From Marinobacter alexandrii (lineage in GTDB: Bacteria > Bacteroidota > Bacteroidia > Cytophagales > Cyclobacteriaceae): a stretch of DNA of 64,000 nucleotides. The position numbers were made by a program, and so were the translations under genes. Position 1 is the first letter of the stretch. Every line of letters starts with the position of its first letter. Below the pieces are notes generated by a model. That model was given only the letters and a program-made list of their open reading frames with translations. It made no database searches and was not told where the DNA came from. Where the stretch lies: NCBI GenBank assembly GCA_039984955.1, contig JBDWTN010000005.1, positions 893,484-957,483 of the forward strand, given 5' to 3'. This document shows, one piece after another, positions 36,888-46,387 of this stretch.

Positions 36888-38399
36888 ATGCGAAGGCTAC
36901 TATTCATATTTCTTACCGTTATCGTTTCTTTTGGTTACGCTCAGTCAGATACTCTTCAGGACAAACGACTAACAGCTGATCAACAAAAAGAAGACTTCAG
37001 GCTTTACCGTAAGTTATTAGAGGAGACGCACCCTGGACTCTATAGATACACTTCAAAAGAAGTTATTCAATCTAGAATGAATGAAGTTGAAGAATCGCTA
37101 AATAGTGAACAATCTTTTTATGATTTTTTTCGAACACTAGCACAACTAAACGCCGAGATTCGATGTGCACACACTTATGTTATTCCATCAAAAAACTTGA
37201 ATAGCTTCATTCGAAAAATCAAAACAGTTCCATTCTTCTTTTTCCCTATCAATGGTAAACCCTATGTCCTCTTTAATGGAACCTTAAATGAGACGATCAA
37301 ACCGGGTTTTGAACTTGTAAGCATTAATGGCATTAAAGTCGATAGTCTTAGAAGTAAGCTTCACAAACATAAATGGTCGGATGGGTACATCGAATTAGCA
37401 AAAGATATCACCTTAACCGGCTCTTCATTTTGGCTGTTTTATTACTCATTCATAGATCAATCAGAGAGCTACGAGATGGTATTCAAAGATTTTGACAATC
37501 AGCTTATCTCTATTGAGTCGCCAGCACAAAGTACAGCATTGACTTCTTCAAACTACAAGAAAAATCCAGTCAATAAGAAAATGCTTAAAATGTATAATAA
37601 TGGCCCATCAAAGCCTTTTAAACTTTCATTCTTAAAAGACATTCCTGATGTGGCTGCACTTTCTTTCAACTCCTTTGGTGAAGGTGATTCTGAAAATGAG
37701 GCACAGCAAGCAATGAGAAATTTTATGGATAAGTCTCTCAAAAAGATTAAAAAGAAAGGATCCAAGTATCTAATCGTGGATTTAAGGAATAATGGAGGCG
37801 GCTGGGATGTTCATGGCGTTGAATTACTGTCATATCTCATGAAAGATGATGAACCATTTGAGTATTATAAATATGCATACACCATCACAGATAATTCAGA
37901 GTTTCTGAAATATGCAGATGTTCCAGCAAGTGAAAGAGAAAAAATTAAGGATGAGCTTACTCAACAACCCAATGGAACTTATTTATTGAGTGCAGAACAA
38001 AATATTGGAATTGGTCCTTTTGAATCTAAAGAAAGAAAATTTGAAGGCAAAATCTATTTCTTGATTAACGAACAAACCTCTTCTGCAGCATCTGAATTTG
38101 CCTCTCTTGCAAAGAGTTACGAGTTGGGGGTATTCATAGGCAAAGAAACCAATGGAGCTTACGAAGGTGGAAACAGTTTTAGCTTCATCAAAATGAGTCT
38201 ACCTAACTCAGGGATATTCGTCAACACGCCTCTGGTGGCTGGTTTTACCAATGTGAAACCACAAGAGCATAGTGGAAGAGGCCTTCTTCCTGATTATGAT
38301 ATAGGGTTTACCAGAGAAGACTTAATGATCAGAAATGATCGGCAATTGAACTTTATAAAAAAACTCATCAGAAAGGATATCAAATCATCTACTGAATAA
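36888..38399 (+). CDS. S41-family (C-terminal processing-like) peptidase, secreted
   Basis: 503 residues with a signal peptide (MRRLLFIFLTVIVSFGYAQ). The N-terminal domain contains EETHPGLYRYTSKEV, typical of the S41 group found in Bacteroidota. A PDZ-like region (GFELVSINGIKVDSLRS) is at about 140. The peptidase core has KKGSKYLIVDLRNNGGG and then NEQTSSAASEFASLAKSY, where the second Ser of SSAASEF is the expected nucleophile, followed by FIGKETNGAYEGGNS. It should act in the periplasm or outside. The AraC-like regulator precedes it on the same strand. Confidence 0.88.
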   Translation: MRRLLFIFLTVIVSFGYAQSDTLQDKRLTADQQKEDFRLYRKLLEETHPGLYRYTSKEVIQSRMNEVEESLNSEQSFYDFFRTLAQLNAEIRCAHTYVIPSKNLNSFIRKIKTVPFFFFPINGKPYVLFNGTLNETIKPGFELVSINGIKVDSLRSKLHKHKWSDGYIELAKDITLTGSSFWLFYYSFIDQSESYEMVFKDFDNQLISIESPAQSTALTSSNYKKNPVNKKMLKMYNNGPSKPFKLSFLKDIPDVAALSFNSFGEGDSENEAQQAMRNFMDKSLKKIKKKGSKYLIVDLRNNGGGWDVHGVELLSYLMKDDEPFEYYKYAYTITDNSEFLKYADVPASEREKIKDELTQQPNGTYLLSAEQNIGIGPFESKERKFEGKIYFLINEQTSSAASEFASLAKSYELGVFIGKETNGAYEGGNSFSFIKMSLPNSGIFVNTPLVAGFTNVKPQEHSGRGLLPDYDIGFTREDLMIRNDRQLNFIKKLIRKDIKSSTE

Positions 38400-38401
38400 A
38401 C

Positions 38402-38689
38402 CTATCGATCTTTTGGATCTACCTCTGCAAATTTCTCAATCAACTCTTTTTGCTTATCCATATCCACCGGCTTATAGACAATTTTATCAGTCAGTGGATA
38501 TTTTTTTAACAAGTCAGCTGGTCGAACCGGTCGTGGCACAAACCCTCCCGAACAATTCGGGCAAACATTCTGAAACAGATCAACACAACTCTTGCAAAAT
38601 GTACATTCAAACGTACAGATCATAGCCTCTGTGCTATTCGCAGGTAAAGACTTATTACAATTCTCACATGTAGGTCTTATTTCTAACAT
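38402..38689 (-). CDS. DUF1272 (zinc-binding) protein
   Basis: 95 residues with Cys pairs CENCNKSL, CTFECTFCKSC and CPNCSGG, six or more Cys arranged as in DUF1272 (LEIRPTCENCNKSLP...A.ICTFECTFC..C). The tail GGFVPRPVRPADLLKKYP is also conserved in the family. It should bind zinc through these Cys and is cytoplasmic. It lies 5 bp past a frameshifted gene on the same strand, which appears to be a separate unit. Confidence 0.92.
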   Translation of the reverse strand: MLEIRPTCENCNKSLPANSTEAMICTFECTFCKSCVDLFQNVCPNCSGGFVPRPVRPADLLKKYPLTDKIVYKPVDMDKQKELIEKFAEVDPKDR

Positions 38690-38694
38690 ACTAT

Positions 38695-39061
38695 CTATTT
38701 AAAGGCAACAGAATGACTGAGTTTAAATGTCATTGCAGTAAAATTATTCAATGAAATACCAAACTTAACTTGACTATTTATCTTTCGTATCCCACGATTA
38801 AGAGTTAAATAAACATTCTGATCTTCCTCAGGATTAAAATCTAAACCAAATTGCTCCCAAACCACCTTCTCTTTTAATCGCCAAGCTTCCATCAGCAAAA
38901 ATTGATTGTATCTATCATAAAGCCTCATCGATACTTCTTTAGGTGATTCCCACTAAATCAGTATCTGTAACAAAACCATGCTGTAGCGTTTGGCCGAAAG
39001 TCCCCTGCAAACTATTGATAAGCAACAAGTAAATGAATAATCTGAATGTAACATTCATCAT
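38695..39061 (-). pseudogene. Small secreted protein gene broken by a single-base frameshift
   Basis: From the ATG at 39061 the reading gives MMNVTFRLFIYLLLINSLQG with a signal peptide, then TLQHGFVTDTDLVGIT and a stop at about 38940. In another frame, open from about 38950 to 38695, the reading continues ESPKEVSMRLYDRYNQFLLMEAWRLKEK and finishes with a beta-rich C-terminus. Removing one base from the three G's (CCC on the plus strand, 38949-38951) joins the parts into a 121-residue protein. It is either a real frameshift or an assembly error. The family is unknown. The upstream EamA gene ends two bases before its start. Confidence 0.7.
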
Positions 39062-39063
39062 CC

Positions 39064-39996
39064 TTATCTGAATTTTGTGAAATACGCAGCATCCAAACCC
39101 TCTCCAAAAACTTTCATCTTTGACTTGAGTGGCTTATTAACCGTTCGTATCCCAGCGAGAATAAGAACAGCACCTAAAAACATCCAAAGTGTGAATTGTT
39201 CATTTAGAAAAATAATACCTAGGATTACACCATAAACAGGCATCAGATATGTTACCAAAGAGGCATAAGCCACACTAGATTGCTCAATAAGCTTGAAATA
39301 GATCACAAATGCTACAGCCGTTCCAAACAAACCTAAAATAGCAACAGCTCCTATCGCTTGCCAACTTACTTCCATTAATGAAAATGATGAATCAGCTAAA
39401 AATGCCATTGGGAGAAGATAAATGGCAACTGAAAGCAATTGAGCGGCTGGAGCCCTGAATGAAGGAATATTTATCAGGTACTTTTTGATATATACCAGTC
39501 CAAAACCATAGCTAAATGCAGCTGCGGTAATAGATAAGATACCCTGAGAACTACCTGTTACTCCTGAAAGTAAATTCGGCATCACAAGAACTGCGAGCCC
39601 TATGAATCCCAATAGTACACCTGTTAGTTTATTCTTTGTCATCCTCTCATTTCGAAGCATAATTTGAGAAAGAACTATGGTGCAGAGTGGTACCAATCCA
39701 TTAATGAGAGAGGCGAGTGAACTGTCTACAAACTGTTCTCCCCAATTGATCAAGGTGAATGGAAGTCCCTGCGCAAAGAATCCTGCAATAAACGTCTTCT
39801 TCCAAAAAACAAGTGTTACTGGCAGCTTTTCCTTCTTTAAAAGCAAAATCAGGTTTAGGATAACAGCTCCTATTCCAATTCGTAGTGCTGCTAACATCAC
39901 AGGTGAAATCTCAGCCACCGCAATTTTGATAAATAAGAAAGAAGGCCCCCAGCAACTAGCTAAAAGTATCAATAAGTAAACATTTCTGATTTTCAT
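39064..39996 (-). CDS. EamA-family (DMT superfamily) transporter
   Basis: 310 residues from the ATG at 39996 (an in-frame TTG at 40020 is less likely). Ten hydrophobic helices in two EamA repeats; the first opens with LLILLASCWGPSFLFIKIAVAEISPVMLAALRIGIGAV and the second contains AILGLFGTAVAFVIYFKLIEQSSVAYASLVTYLMPVYGVILGIIFLNEQ. EamA proteins export amino acids or other metabolites. It is divergent from the MetR-like LysR gene, which often regulates such exporters, with 107 bp between the two starts. Confidence 0.93.
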   Translation of the reverse strand: MKIRNVYLLILLASCWGPSFLFIKIAVAEISPVMLAALRIGIGAVILNLILLLKKEKLPVTLVFWKKTFIAGFFAQGLPFTLINWGEQFVDSSLASLINGLVPLCTIVLSQIMLRNERMTKNKLTGVLLGFIGLAVLVMPNLLSGVTGSSQGILSITAAAFSYGFGLVYIKKYLINIPSFRAPAAQLLSVAIYLLPMAFLADSSFSLMEVSWQAIGAVAILGLFGTAVAFVIYFKLIEQSSVAYASLVTYLMPVYGVILGIIFLNEQFTLWMFLGAVLILAGIRTVNKPLKSKMKVFGEGLDAAYFTKFR

Positions 39997-40103
39997 AGTA
40001 GTAGAAGTTCGTTTCCTCAAATTGAACGGAAAGCAAAACTCGACACACTATTAATTGGATGAATTGATTTTATAATAACAATGAATTTTACTAATATAGC
40101 AAA

Positions 40104-41006
40104 ATGGAAATCAGGCATCTAAAACTCATTCGGGAAGTAGCAGAAACAAAAAGTCTTACCAAGGCGAAGGATTCCTTGTTTTTATCTCAATCTGCGCTCA
40201 GTCATCAATTGAAAGAGATAGAAAACCAACTGGGTACTCAGCTTTTTCATCGCGTCAACAAGCAACTGATTTTAACCAATGCAGGAAAGATGGTTTTGGA
40301 ATCTGCTGAACGTATTCTGGAGGATCTTGAGCGTACAGAGCTATCCATCAAGAAGTATGTGTCAGGCAGTACTGGTACGCTCCGATTGGCCACACAATGT
40401 TATACGTGCTACCATTGGCTTCCTTCATTGATGACAGACTTCAAGAAAGAATTTCCTAATGTCGAGATAGAAATATTTCACAATAATGCAGCGGATGTCG
40501 AAGATCAAATTCTCGACGGCAATATCGATTTAGCAATTATTTATGACTCATCAGATCGCGCAAACATCAGTTATCACGATCTCTTTAGAGACGAGATGTA
40601 TGCATTGGTCCCTCTCGATCATCCTTGGACAAAGAAACCATACGTTGTAGCAGAAGACTTTGAAGATCAAAACGTAATTATCCATTCTTATCCACTTGAA
40701 TCAGTTACCCTTTTTTCACAAGTGCTTGCACCAGCTGGAATAAAACCAAAAAAAATAATGCAAGTGCAAGTAACAGAAGCAGTTCTTGAAATGGTGAGAG
40801 CCGGAATGGGTATCAATGTAATGGCCAAATGGATCATAGAGCCATACCTCAAAGATGAAAGTTTAGCTTTAGTACCAGTAACCAAAAGAGGAATACATAG
40901 AACATGGCAAGCGATTACAATGGAGGATGAGCATTCACCACAGTACCTTCAGAACTTTGTTCAACACCTTCGTTGTAATATCAGTGGGCTTTGTTCTGTG
41001 AACTAA
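40104..41006 (+). CDS. LysR-family regulator, MetR-like
   Basis: 300 residues. The N-terminal winged helix ([49 protein letters not shown]) is complete. The substrate-binding domain starts with [21 protein letters not shown], which closely resembles the MetR pattern (ECxxCxxWL) where the ligand is homocysteine, so a sulfur-amino-acid signal is a reasonable guess. It is transcribed away from the EamA exporter gene. The 3' end overlaps the yidD stop by four bases. Confidence 0.92.
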   Translation: MEIRHLKLIREVAETKSLTKAKDSLFLSQSALSHQLKEIENQLGTQLFHRVNKQLILTNAGKMVLESAERILEDLERTELSIKKYVSGSTGTLRLATQCYTCYHWLPSLMTDFKKEFPNVEIEIFHNNAADVEDQILDGNIDLAIIYDSSDRANISYHDLFRDEMYALVPLDHPWTKKPYVVAEDFEDQNVIIHSYPLESVTLFSQVLAPAGIKPKKIMQVQVTEAVLEMVRAGMGINVMAKWIIEPYLKDESLALVPVTKRGIHRTWQAITMEDEHSPQYLQNFVQHLRCNISGLCSVN

Positions 41007-41221
41007 TCCACCGGATCATACCCACTCCCTCCCCATGGGTGACACTTACTGATTCGTTTGATCCCCATCAAGAACCCTTTCCATCCGTACTTCTGAATAG
41101 CTTCCTTCGCGTATTGTGAGCAAGTAGGTGTAAATCTGCATGACTGTGGAAGCAATGGGGAGATAGAGTATTGATACACCAGAATTGGGAAAACGAGGAT
41201 TTTCTTCAGTATGCGATTCAC
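41003..41221 (-). CDS. yidD: Membrane protein insertion efficiency factor YidD
   Basis: 72 residues. The YidD pattern is intact: [57 protein letters not shown]. The amphipathic N-terminus fits membrane association, where the family assists YidC-dependent insertion. It is alone here, not next to rpmH/rnpA. The 3' end overlaps the LysR gene by four bases. Confidence 0.96.
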   Translation of the reverse strand: MNRILKKILVFPILVYQYSISPLLPQSCRFTPTCSQYAKEAIQKYGWKGFLMGIKRISKCHPWGGSGYDPVD

Positions 41222-41320
41222 AAGACAAAAGTACCAAGCAAATTTGCAAGCTGACTAAAAAATCAACAGTTTGCGCGTTAACCGCTATGAATAGTGGGTT
41301 CACATTTTGATTGATTGGTA

Positions 41321-42727
41321 TTGAAAAAAGCTCTCTTCATTTTCATTTTTCTTAGTTTCTGTCAGTTTACTTACTGTCAGCAAGACTCTAGCGAACTCTT
41401 TACCATAAATCAAATAATCATTGAAGGCAATTTCAAAACAAAGCCTCAAATGATAACACGAGAACTCAGTTTTGAGGAAGGCCAAATTTATCAACGCTAT
41501 CAACTTGACAGCATGTTTATATGGGACAAGAATCGCATATATAATACCAATCTCTTCAACGAAGTATCAATTGATTTAGTAAACACTACAAATGGATCAA
41601 CTGATGTAAAGATCACAGTTGAAGAACGATGGTACTTCTATCCTTTCCCCATCTTTCGGTTAGTGGATCGTAATTTCAACGACTGGTGGGTAAACAGAGA
41701 TCGCGATTTAAGTAGGGTTAATTATGGAATTAAACTCACACAATTTAATTTTCGAGGAAGAGGTGAAATGCTAAGACTGTGGTTACAAACAGGATTTGAA
41801 ACTGCGCTAAATGTCCAGTATCGCATTCCATATATTGATAAAAAGCAACGCAATGGATTGCTTATAAGTAGCAGTTTTTTCGAAACAAAAAACGTACCCG
41901 TGATCACCAGAGAAAACATACGACGTTTCACATCCTCAGAGACAGACGTTCTTCGAAGAGCATACAGAACATCCGTCCGTCACTCCTATAGAAGTTCATT
42001 CTATTCATTTCATTTAACTACCCTTGGGCATATCAGATTAGATGTAGCCGATACAGTCGCACGTATTAATGAAAACTATCTGGGAGATGGAAGAACCCAA
42101 CAACAGCATTTATGGCTTGGTTACAGGTTTGTTTGGGACAAACGAAACAATCGAAACTATCCAACTAGTGGAGAATGGTATCGAGTAGGATTGTTTAAAC
42201 ATGGTCTCGGCATTTATAATGATGGAGTAAATTTCTGGAGAGCGCGACTGGGCTTGACTAAATACTGGACATTTAAAGACAACTTTTTTCTGGTTACCAA
42301 TCTGTCTGGGCTGAGTACTTTTCCTGCAAAGGACCGAAGCTATTTTAACTATTACTCCATTGGGTTTTTAACGGAGGTACTTCGCGGGTATGACCTGCGA
42401 ATCATTGAAGCGAGTTCGTATGTATTACAACGCAATGAATTTAAACATCAGCTTTTCGGGAGAAAATATAACATTAGCAAAGTGATGCCGCTCAGGCAGT
42501 TCCGGACTTTTCCAATTACTGTTTATGGAAAAATCTATTTTGACCAGGGCTATGCTGTTGGCTATCCAGATTATGACGGGAGCGACCTACTTACTGACCA
42601 GTATTTATATAGCTATGGAACTGGACTTGACCTAGTATTGGTGAATGATATTACTTTCAGATTCGAGCTATCACGGACTGCCCAAAATGAAACATTCTTC
42701 TTTATCAATATTCTTTCCTTGTTCTAA
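41321..42727 (+). CDS. BamA/TamA-like outer-membrane protein with POTRA domain
   Basis: 468 residues from a TTG at 41321, which gives the signal peptide MKKALFIFIFLSFCQFTYC (another TTG at 41315 adds two residues). The first domain, FTINQIIIEGNFKTKPQMITRELSFEEGQIY, is a single POTRA-like fold. The rest is a beta barrel with many aromatic strands, for example WLGYRFVWDKRNNRNYPTSGEWYRV, which is the Omp85 core, and the protein ends in FFFINILSLF, a typical barrel terminus. It could insert or translocate outer-membrane proteins or be an Omp85 relative of another function. Confidence 0.85.
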   Translation: MKKALFIFIFLSFCQFTYCQQDSSELFTINQIIIEGNFKTKPQMITRELSFEEGQIYQRYQLDSMFIWDKNRIYNTNLFNEVSIDLVNTTNGSTDVKITVEERWYFYPFPIFRLVDRNFNDWWVNRDRDLSRVNYGIKLTQFNFRGRGEMLRLWLQTGFETALNVQYRIPYIDKKQRNGLLISSSFFETKNVPVITRENIRRFTSSETDVLRRAYRTSVRHSYRSSFYSFHLTTLGHIRLDVADTVARINENYLGDGRTQQQHLWLGYRFVWDKRNNRNYPTSGEWYRVGLFKHGLGIYNDGVNFWRARLGLTKYWTFKDNFFLVTNLSGLSTFPAKDRSYFNYYSIGFLTEVLRGYDLRIIEASSYVLQRNEFKHQLFGRKYNISKVMPLRQFRTFPITVYGKIYFDQGYAVGYPDYDGSDLLTDQYLYSYGTGLDLVLVNDITFRFELSRTAQNETFFFINILSLF

Positions 42728-43347
42728 TCAAAGTTTTTCCATTCCCTCTTTTTTCCTTTTTTGAAAAAATACCACTGCCCAGCTTTCTTTCCGTCTTTCC
42801 AATTTCCCTCGTATAACTGACTTCCACTTTCATCAAAATACGTCCAAAAACCAATCTCTTTTCCTGCCATCAGCTTACCTTCCTGATTCAGCTGACCAGT
42901 TTCATGGTAGAATCTCCAATGTCCGTTTGGAATCCCCACTTCATAGATTCCTTTGCGTTTTAATATCCCGTTTTCATAATAAAACAGCCACTCTCCAGTG
43001 TAAAGTCCATCTTCGTATTTTCCATGCTTTTCAATTTGTCCTGACGGATAGAAATAGGTAGCGGTATCTTCTGGAAGCCCGTCTTTATAAAATTCTGAAG
43101 CGATTAACTTTCCATCAAATGAATAATACTCCTGAATTCCGTCCAATTCATCACTCTTATATGTGAGTCTTGCATTCAACTCTCCTTCAGGGTAAAAGAA
43201 TTCCCAGATTCCAGATTTAGCCTTCTCTTCAGCTAACCCAATAGCTTTTATGCTACCATCAGAATAGTAAAGAGTATCTTTTTCTTGAGCCATTGAGACC
43301 CATATACTAAGGGTAGCTGTTATTACGATATGCAAAATCTTGATCAC
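42724..43347 (-). CDS. MORN/YwqK-repeat protein, secreted
   Basis: 207 residues with a signal peptide (MIKILHIVITATLSIWVSMAQ). The rest is seven or eight repeats of about 22 residues of the type G.W.FYYENG.LK..G.Y..G, for example GIWEFFYPEGELNARLTYKS and GHWRFYHETGQLNQEGKLMAG. Such MORN-type repeats are often annotated as YwqK antitoxin, but here the protein is secreted and a toxin partner is not visible. It converges on the BamA-like gene with a 4-bp overlap. Confidence 0.88.
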   Translation of the reverse strand: MIKILHIVITATLSIWVSMAQEKDTLYYSDGSIKAIGLAEEKAKSGIWEFFYPEGELNARLTYKSDELDGIQEYYSFDGKLIASEFYKDGLPEDTATYFYPSGQIEKHGKYEDGLYTGEWLFYYENGILKRKGIYEVGIPNGHWRFYHETGQLNQEGKLMAGKEIGFWTYFDESGSQLYEGNWKDGKKAGQWYFFKKGKKREWKNFD

Positions 43348-43399
43348 GAGTTAATTTACAATTATTGACATAAAGCTGCCAAATGCATACTTTGCAGAC

Positions 43400-44209
43400 A
43401 TGAAGCGTGTTCACTGCATTCTCGTCTTTTTTGTTTCCTTTTTTATTCAAGCTCAGGATGGTTCATTCAACCTTGGAGGGCGAAGTGCAGGTATGGCAGG
43501 AGCTTCTCTCACACTTCAAGATGAATTCAGCCTATTTAACAATATTGGGGGAATTGGTGGCATTGATGCCCATACAGCTTTTGCAGCATACCAAAATAGA
43601 TACGGTGTGTCAGAGTTTCAAGTCATTGGAGCAGGTGCTCTGTATCATTCAGAAATTGGAAATGCCGGAGTTGGCTTCTACAAATTTGGTGATGATATTT
43701 TTAGTCAACAGCGAATTCACCTTGCCATTGGCAATAAAATACAGATGGTTAGCCTCGGACTTGGGTTGGACTTATTGCAATACAATATTTCAACGATTGG
43801 CACCAATCAGGCACTAGCCATACAATTTGGTGGGATTGCTGAGATAACTCCCAAAATGAGTTTCGGTGCTCATATTTTCAACCTCAACCAAGCTGAGATT
43901 AGTTCTGAGACGGGAGAAAAGATTCCAACAATAATGAAAGGTGGTTTTTCGTACCGCCCTTCCTCGGAACTGATGTTAAATATAGAAGTAGAAAAGGATT
44001 TAGATTTTGATGAAATCATAAAAGCAGGACTCGAATACCAAATAATCGAAAATGTATTTGTCAGAACAGGGATCAGCACAAATCCATCATTAGGAGCATT
44101 TGGAGTAGGGTTTCATCCTAAAAACTTCAAATTAGATTACGCATTTTCCAATGATTCTAATCTAGGAAATATACATGAAGTTTCATTAGCCTACTCATTC
44201 AAAAAATGA
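43400..44209 (+). CDS. Outer-membrane protein, PorV/PorQ- or FadL-like
   Basis: 269 residues with a signal peptide (MKRVHCILVFFVSFFIQA). The mature start, FNLGGRSAGMAGASLTLQDEFSLFNNIGGIGG, is characteristic of Bacteroidota PorV/PorQ-like and FadL-like barrels. Alternating strands fill the rest and the C-terminus is HEVSLAYSFKK. The ATG of the next gene overlaps its stop by four bases, so they form a pair. It may be a structural barrel or a T9SS-related shuttle-type protein; PorV itself is normally longer. Confidence 0.75.
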   Translation: MKRVHCILVFFVSFFIQAQDGSFNLGGRSAGMAGASLTLQDEFSLFNNIGGIGGIDAHTAFAAYQNRYGVSEFQVIGAGALYHSEIGNAGVGFYKFGDDIFSQQRIHLAIGNKIQMVSLGLGLDLLQYNISTIGTNQALAIQFGGIAEITPKMSFGAHIFNLNQAEISSETGEKIPTIMKGGFSYRPSSELMLNIEVEKDLDFDEIIKAGLEYQIIENVFVRTGISTNPSLGAFGVGFHPKNFKLDYAFSNDSNLGNIHEVSLAYSFKK

Positions 44210-46314
44210 AGCAATGGTTTTCCATAGTATTGCTCTCAGCCTGCTTTCTGGTATCAGCACAGAATGAAGAAATTGATCTTGAAGTGTTTGCCGAGCGGTT
44301 ATTTCAAATTCAAGATGAAGATGTTTCCTACGAGGATATTTATGAGTCGTTACTCCTTTATTACAGCAATAAGCTCAATGTAAATACAGTCGAGCCAGAA
44401 GAACTTGCATCATTATATATTCTCAATCCTGCTCAATTATCTAATTTTTTTACGTACCGAGATAGGTTCGGAAACCTGTTATCCATCCATGAACTGCAAG
44501 CTGTACCAGAGATGAATCTGGAAACCATCAGGCTCCTTCTTCCATTCATCACTGTTAAAGAATCATCTGCAGATACTCGACCAATCCTTCAAAGGATACT
44601 TACAGAAGACAATAACTATTTTCTTCTTAGGTATACTCGGCGACTAGAGGAGCAGCTAGGTTATACGCCGGCATTACCTCTGGACACAACATTTATTCGT
44701 GGTGAAAACAATGCTATCATCGATACAGTAACTTCCGAGCCAACCAGATACAAGGGGTCTCCCAATAAAATCTATGGACGATTCAGAACTAGTCATCGAG
44801 GTGATTTCAGTCTTGGATTCACTTTCGAAAAAGACAATGGTGAGCAGTTTAGTTTCGATAATGGGCAAAACGGGTTTGATTTTTATTCGTACCACTTACT
44901 TCTAGAAAATAAGTTTGGGTTCGATAAGATCATGTTGGGTGATTTTCAATTACAAGTTGGTCAAGGGCTAGTTTTTGGAGCGGGTTTCAATGCCGGAAAA
45001 GGCGCAGAAACCGTGAACACAGCCAAAAGAAACACGCTCGGCATACGACCATATACATCTGTCTTAGAATTTGGATTTTTTAGAGGAGCAGGAATAACCA
45101 AGAGTTTTGGGGATTTTGAATTTTCAGTATTTTACTCAAAACTGAAACAAGATGGAAACGTTCAATCCGACACCACTTTTTCAGATTTTGATGAATTTGT
45201 TAATTCCATTCAAAACACTGGATTTCATCGAACTTCCCGAGAGCTGGCAACCAAAAATCAGGTTGAAGAGGAGTCAATTGGGGTTTTTATACAGTATCGT
45301 CCACATAGAAGATTCTCTTTTGGCCTTTCTGGTCTCAACAGTCACTATAGTCGTCCACTACAACGCAAGCCAAATAATTACAATCAGTTTGAATTCAAGG
45401 GAGATCATAATTACATCACTTCCGCCTACCTAAATTATACATGGCAAAATTTCTCCTTTTTTAGCGAAACTGCCAGATCAAAAAGCGGAGGAATTGGAGC
45501 TGTTGGAGGGTTAGTGGCCAGTCTATCCAGAACGATTGATATCGCAATGGTCTTACGAAATTACGATCGTGACTTCCACTCGTTTTACGGAAATTCTTTT
45601 TCGGAAAATTCGAGAAACATCAATGAAAAAGGTACCTACTGGGGCTTATCTATCACCCCTAATAGACGTCACAAAGTCAATATTTATTACGATCGGTTTG
45701 AATTCCCTTGGTTAAGATTTCGTACGGAAGCTCCATCAGTAGGTCAGGAGTGGCTAGCTAGGTACTCTCATTTTCCTTCCAGACAAGTTACACTGTATGC
45801 CCAAATTCGCCAGCAAAAGAGGCAAGTCACCTTACCGAGCGATAACTTAAACATCCTTGCAGATCAGATCAAACGAAATTATATTTTCAATGTAGATTAT
45901 GAACTTAGGCCATGGCTGAAATTAAAAACCAAAGTCCAAAGCAGCACACAAAACGAAGGAGGAGAATTCACGAAAGGCTTTGCCATTATACAGGATGTAA
46001 ATTTCAAAGTATGGAAACTGAAATTCAATACCCGGATGGCATTGTTTGAAACAGATGATTTCGATAATGCTCAATATGTCTACGAAAGTGACGTCCTCTA
46101 TGCATTTTCCATTCCGGCATACAATGGTTCAGGAATCAGGACTTATGCGATGGTTCGATACGATCCTATGAGGAACATCTCGATATGGATAAGATATGCC
46201 CAAACAACTTTTCCCGGTGCTGCAGGAATAACCAACATTATTGGCTCGTCTTTGGATTCTTCAATTGGGGATACGGCCTCAGAAATAAAAGCGATGCTAC
46301 GGGTTAAATTCTGA
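44206..46314 (+). CDS. Helix-hairpin-helix outer-membrane barrel protein
   Basis: 702 residues with a signal peptide (MKQWFSIVLLSACFLVSA). The first about 120 residues contain LNVNTVEPEELASLYILNPAQLSNFFTYRDRFGNLLSIHELQAVPEM, a double helix-hairpin-helix of ComEA type. The remaining about 550 residues are beta strands with many aromatic residues (HRGDFSLGFTFEKDNGEQF, WLRFRTEAPSVGQEW) and the end is EIKAMLRVKF, a barrel terminus. HhH-plus-barrel proteins are a known Bacteroidota architecture; a DNA-uptake link is suggested by ComEA but unproven. It overlaps the previous gene by four bases. Confidence 0.82.
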   Translation: MKQWFSIVLLSACFLVSAQNEEIDLEVFAERLFQIQDEDVSYEDIYESLLLYYSNKLNVNTVEPEELASLYILNPAQLSNFFTYRDRFGNLLSIHELQAVPEMNLETIRLLLPFITVKESSADTRPILQRILTEDNNYFLLRYTRRLEEQLGYTPALPLDTTFIRGENNAIIDTVTSEPTRYKGSPNKIYGRFRTSHRGDFSLGFTFEKDNGEQFSFDNGQNGFDFYSYHLLLENKFGFDKIMLGDFQLQVGQGLVFGAGFNAGKGAETVNTAKRNTLGIRPYTSVLEFGFFRGAGITKSFGDFEFSVFYSKLKQDGNVQSDTTFSDFDEFVNSIQNTGFHRTSRELATKNQVEEESIGVFIQYRPHRRFSFGLSGLNSHYSRPLQRKPNNYNQFEFKGDHNYITSAYLNYTWQNFSFFSETARSKSGGIGAVGGLVASLSRTIDIAMVLRNYDRDFHSFYGNSFSENSRNINEKGTYWGLSITPNRRHKVNIYYDRFEFPWLRFRTEAPSVGQEWLARYSHFPSRQVTLYAQIRQQKRQVTLPSDNLNILADQIKRNYIFNVDYELRPWLKLKTKVQSSTQNEGGEFTKGFAIIQDVNFKVWKLKFNTRMALFETDDFDNAQYVYESDVLYAFSIPAYNGSGIRTYAMVRYDPMRNISIWIRYAQTTFPGAAGITNIIGSSLDSSIGDTASEIKAMLRVKF

Positions 46315-46387
46315 AAAGTCTGTAAATTCCATTTTTCAAACTTCTAAAGTAGGTTTACTGTCTAACCAATCAAACAAAATAGATTCA

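Noticed and set aside
42724..43347. Antitoxin of a toxin-antitoxin pair (YwqK label)
   Set aside because: The protein has a signal peptide and no toxin gene next to it; the repeats alone do not show an antitoxin role.
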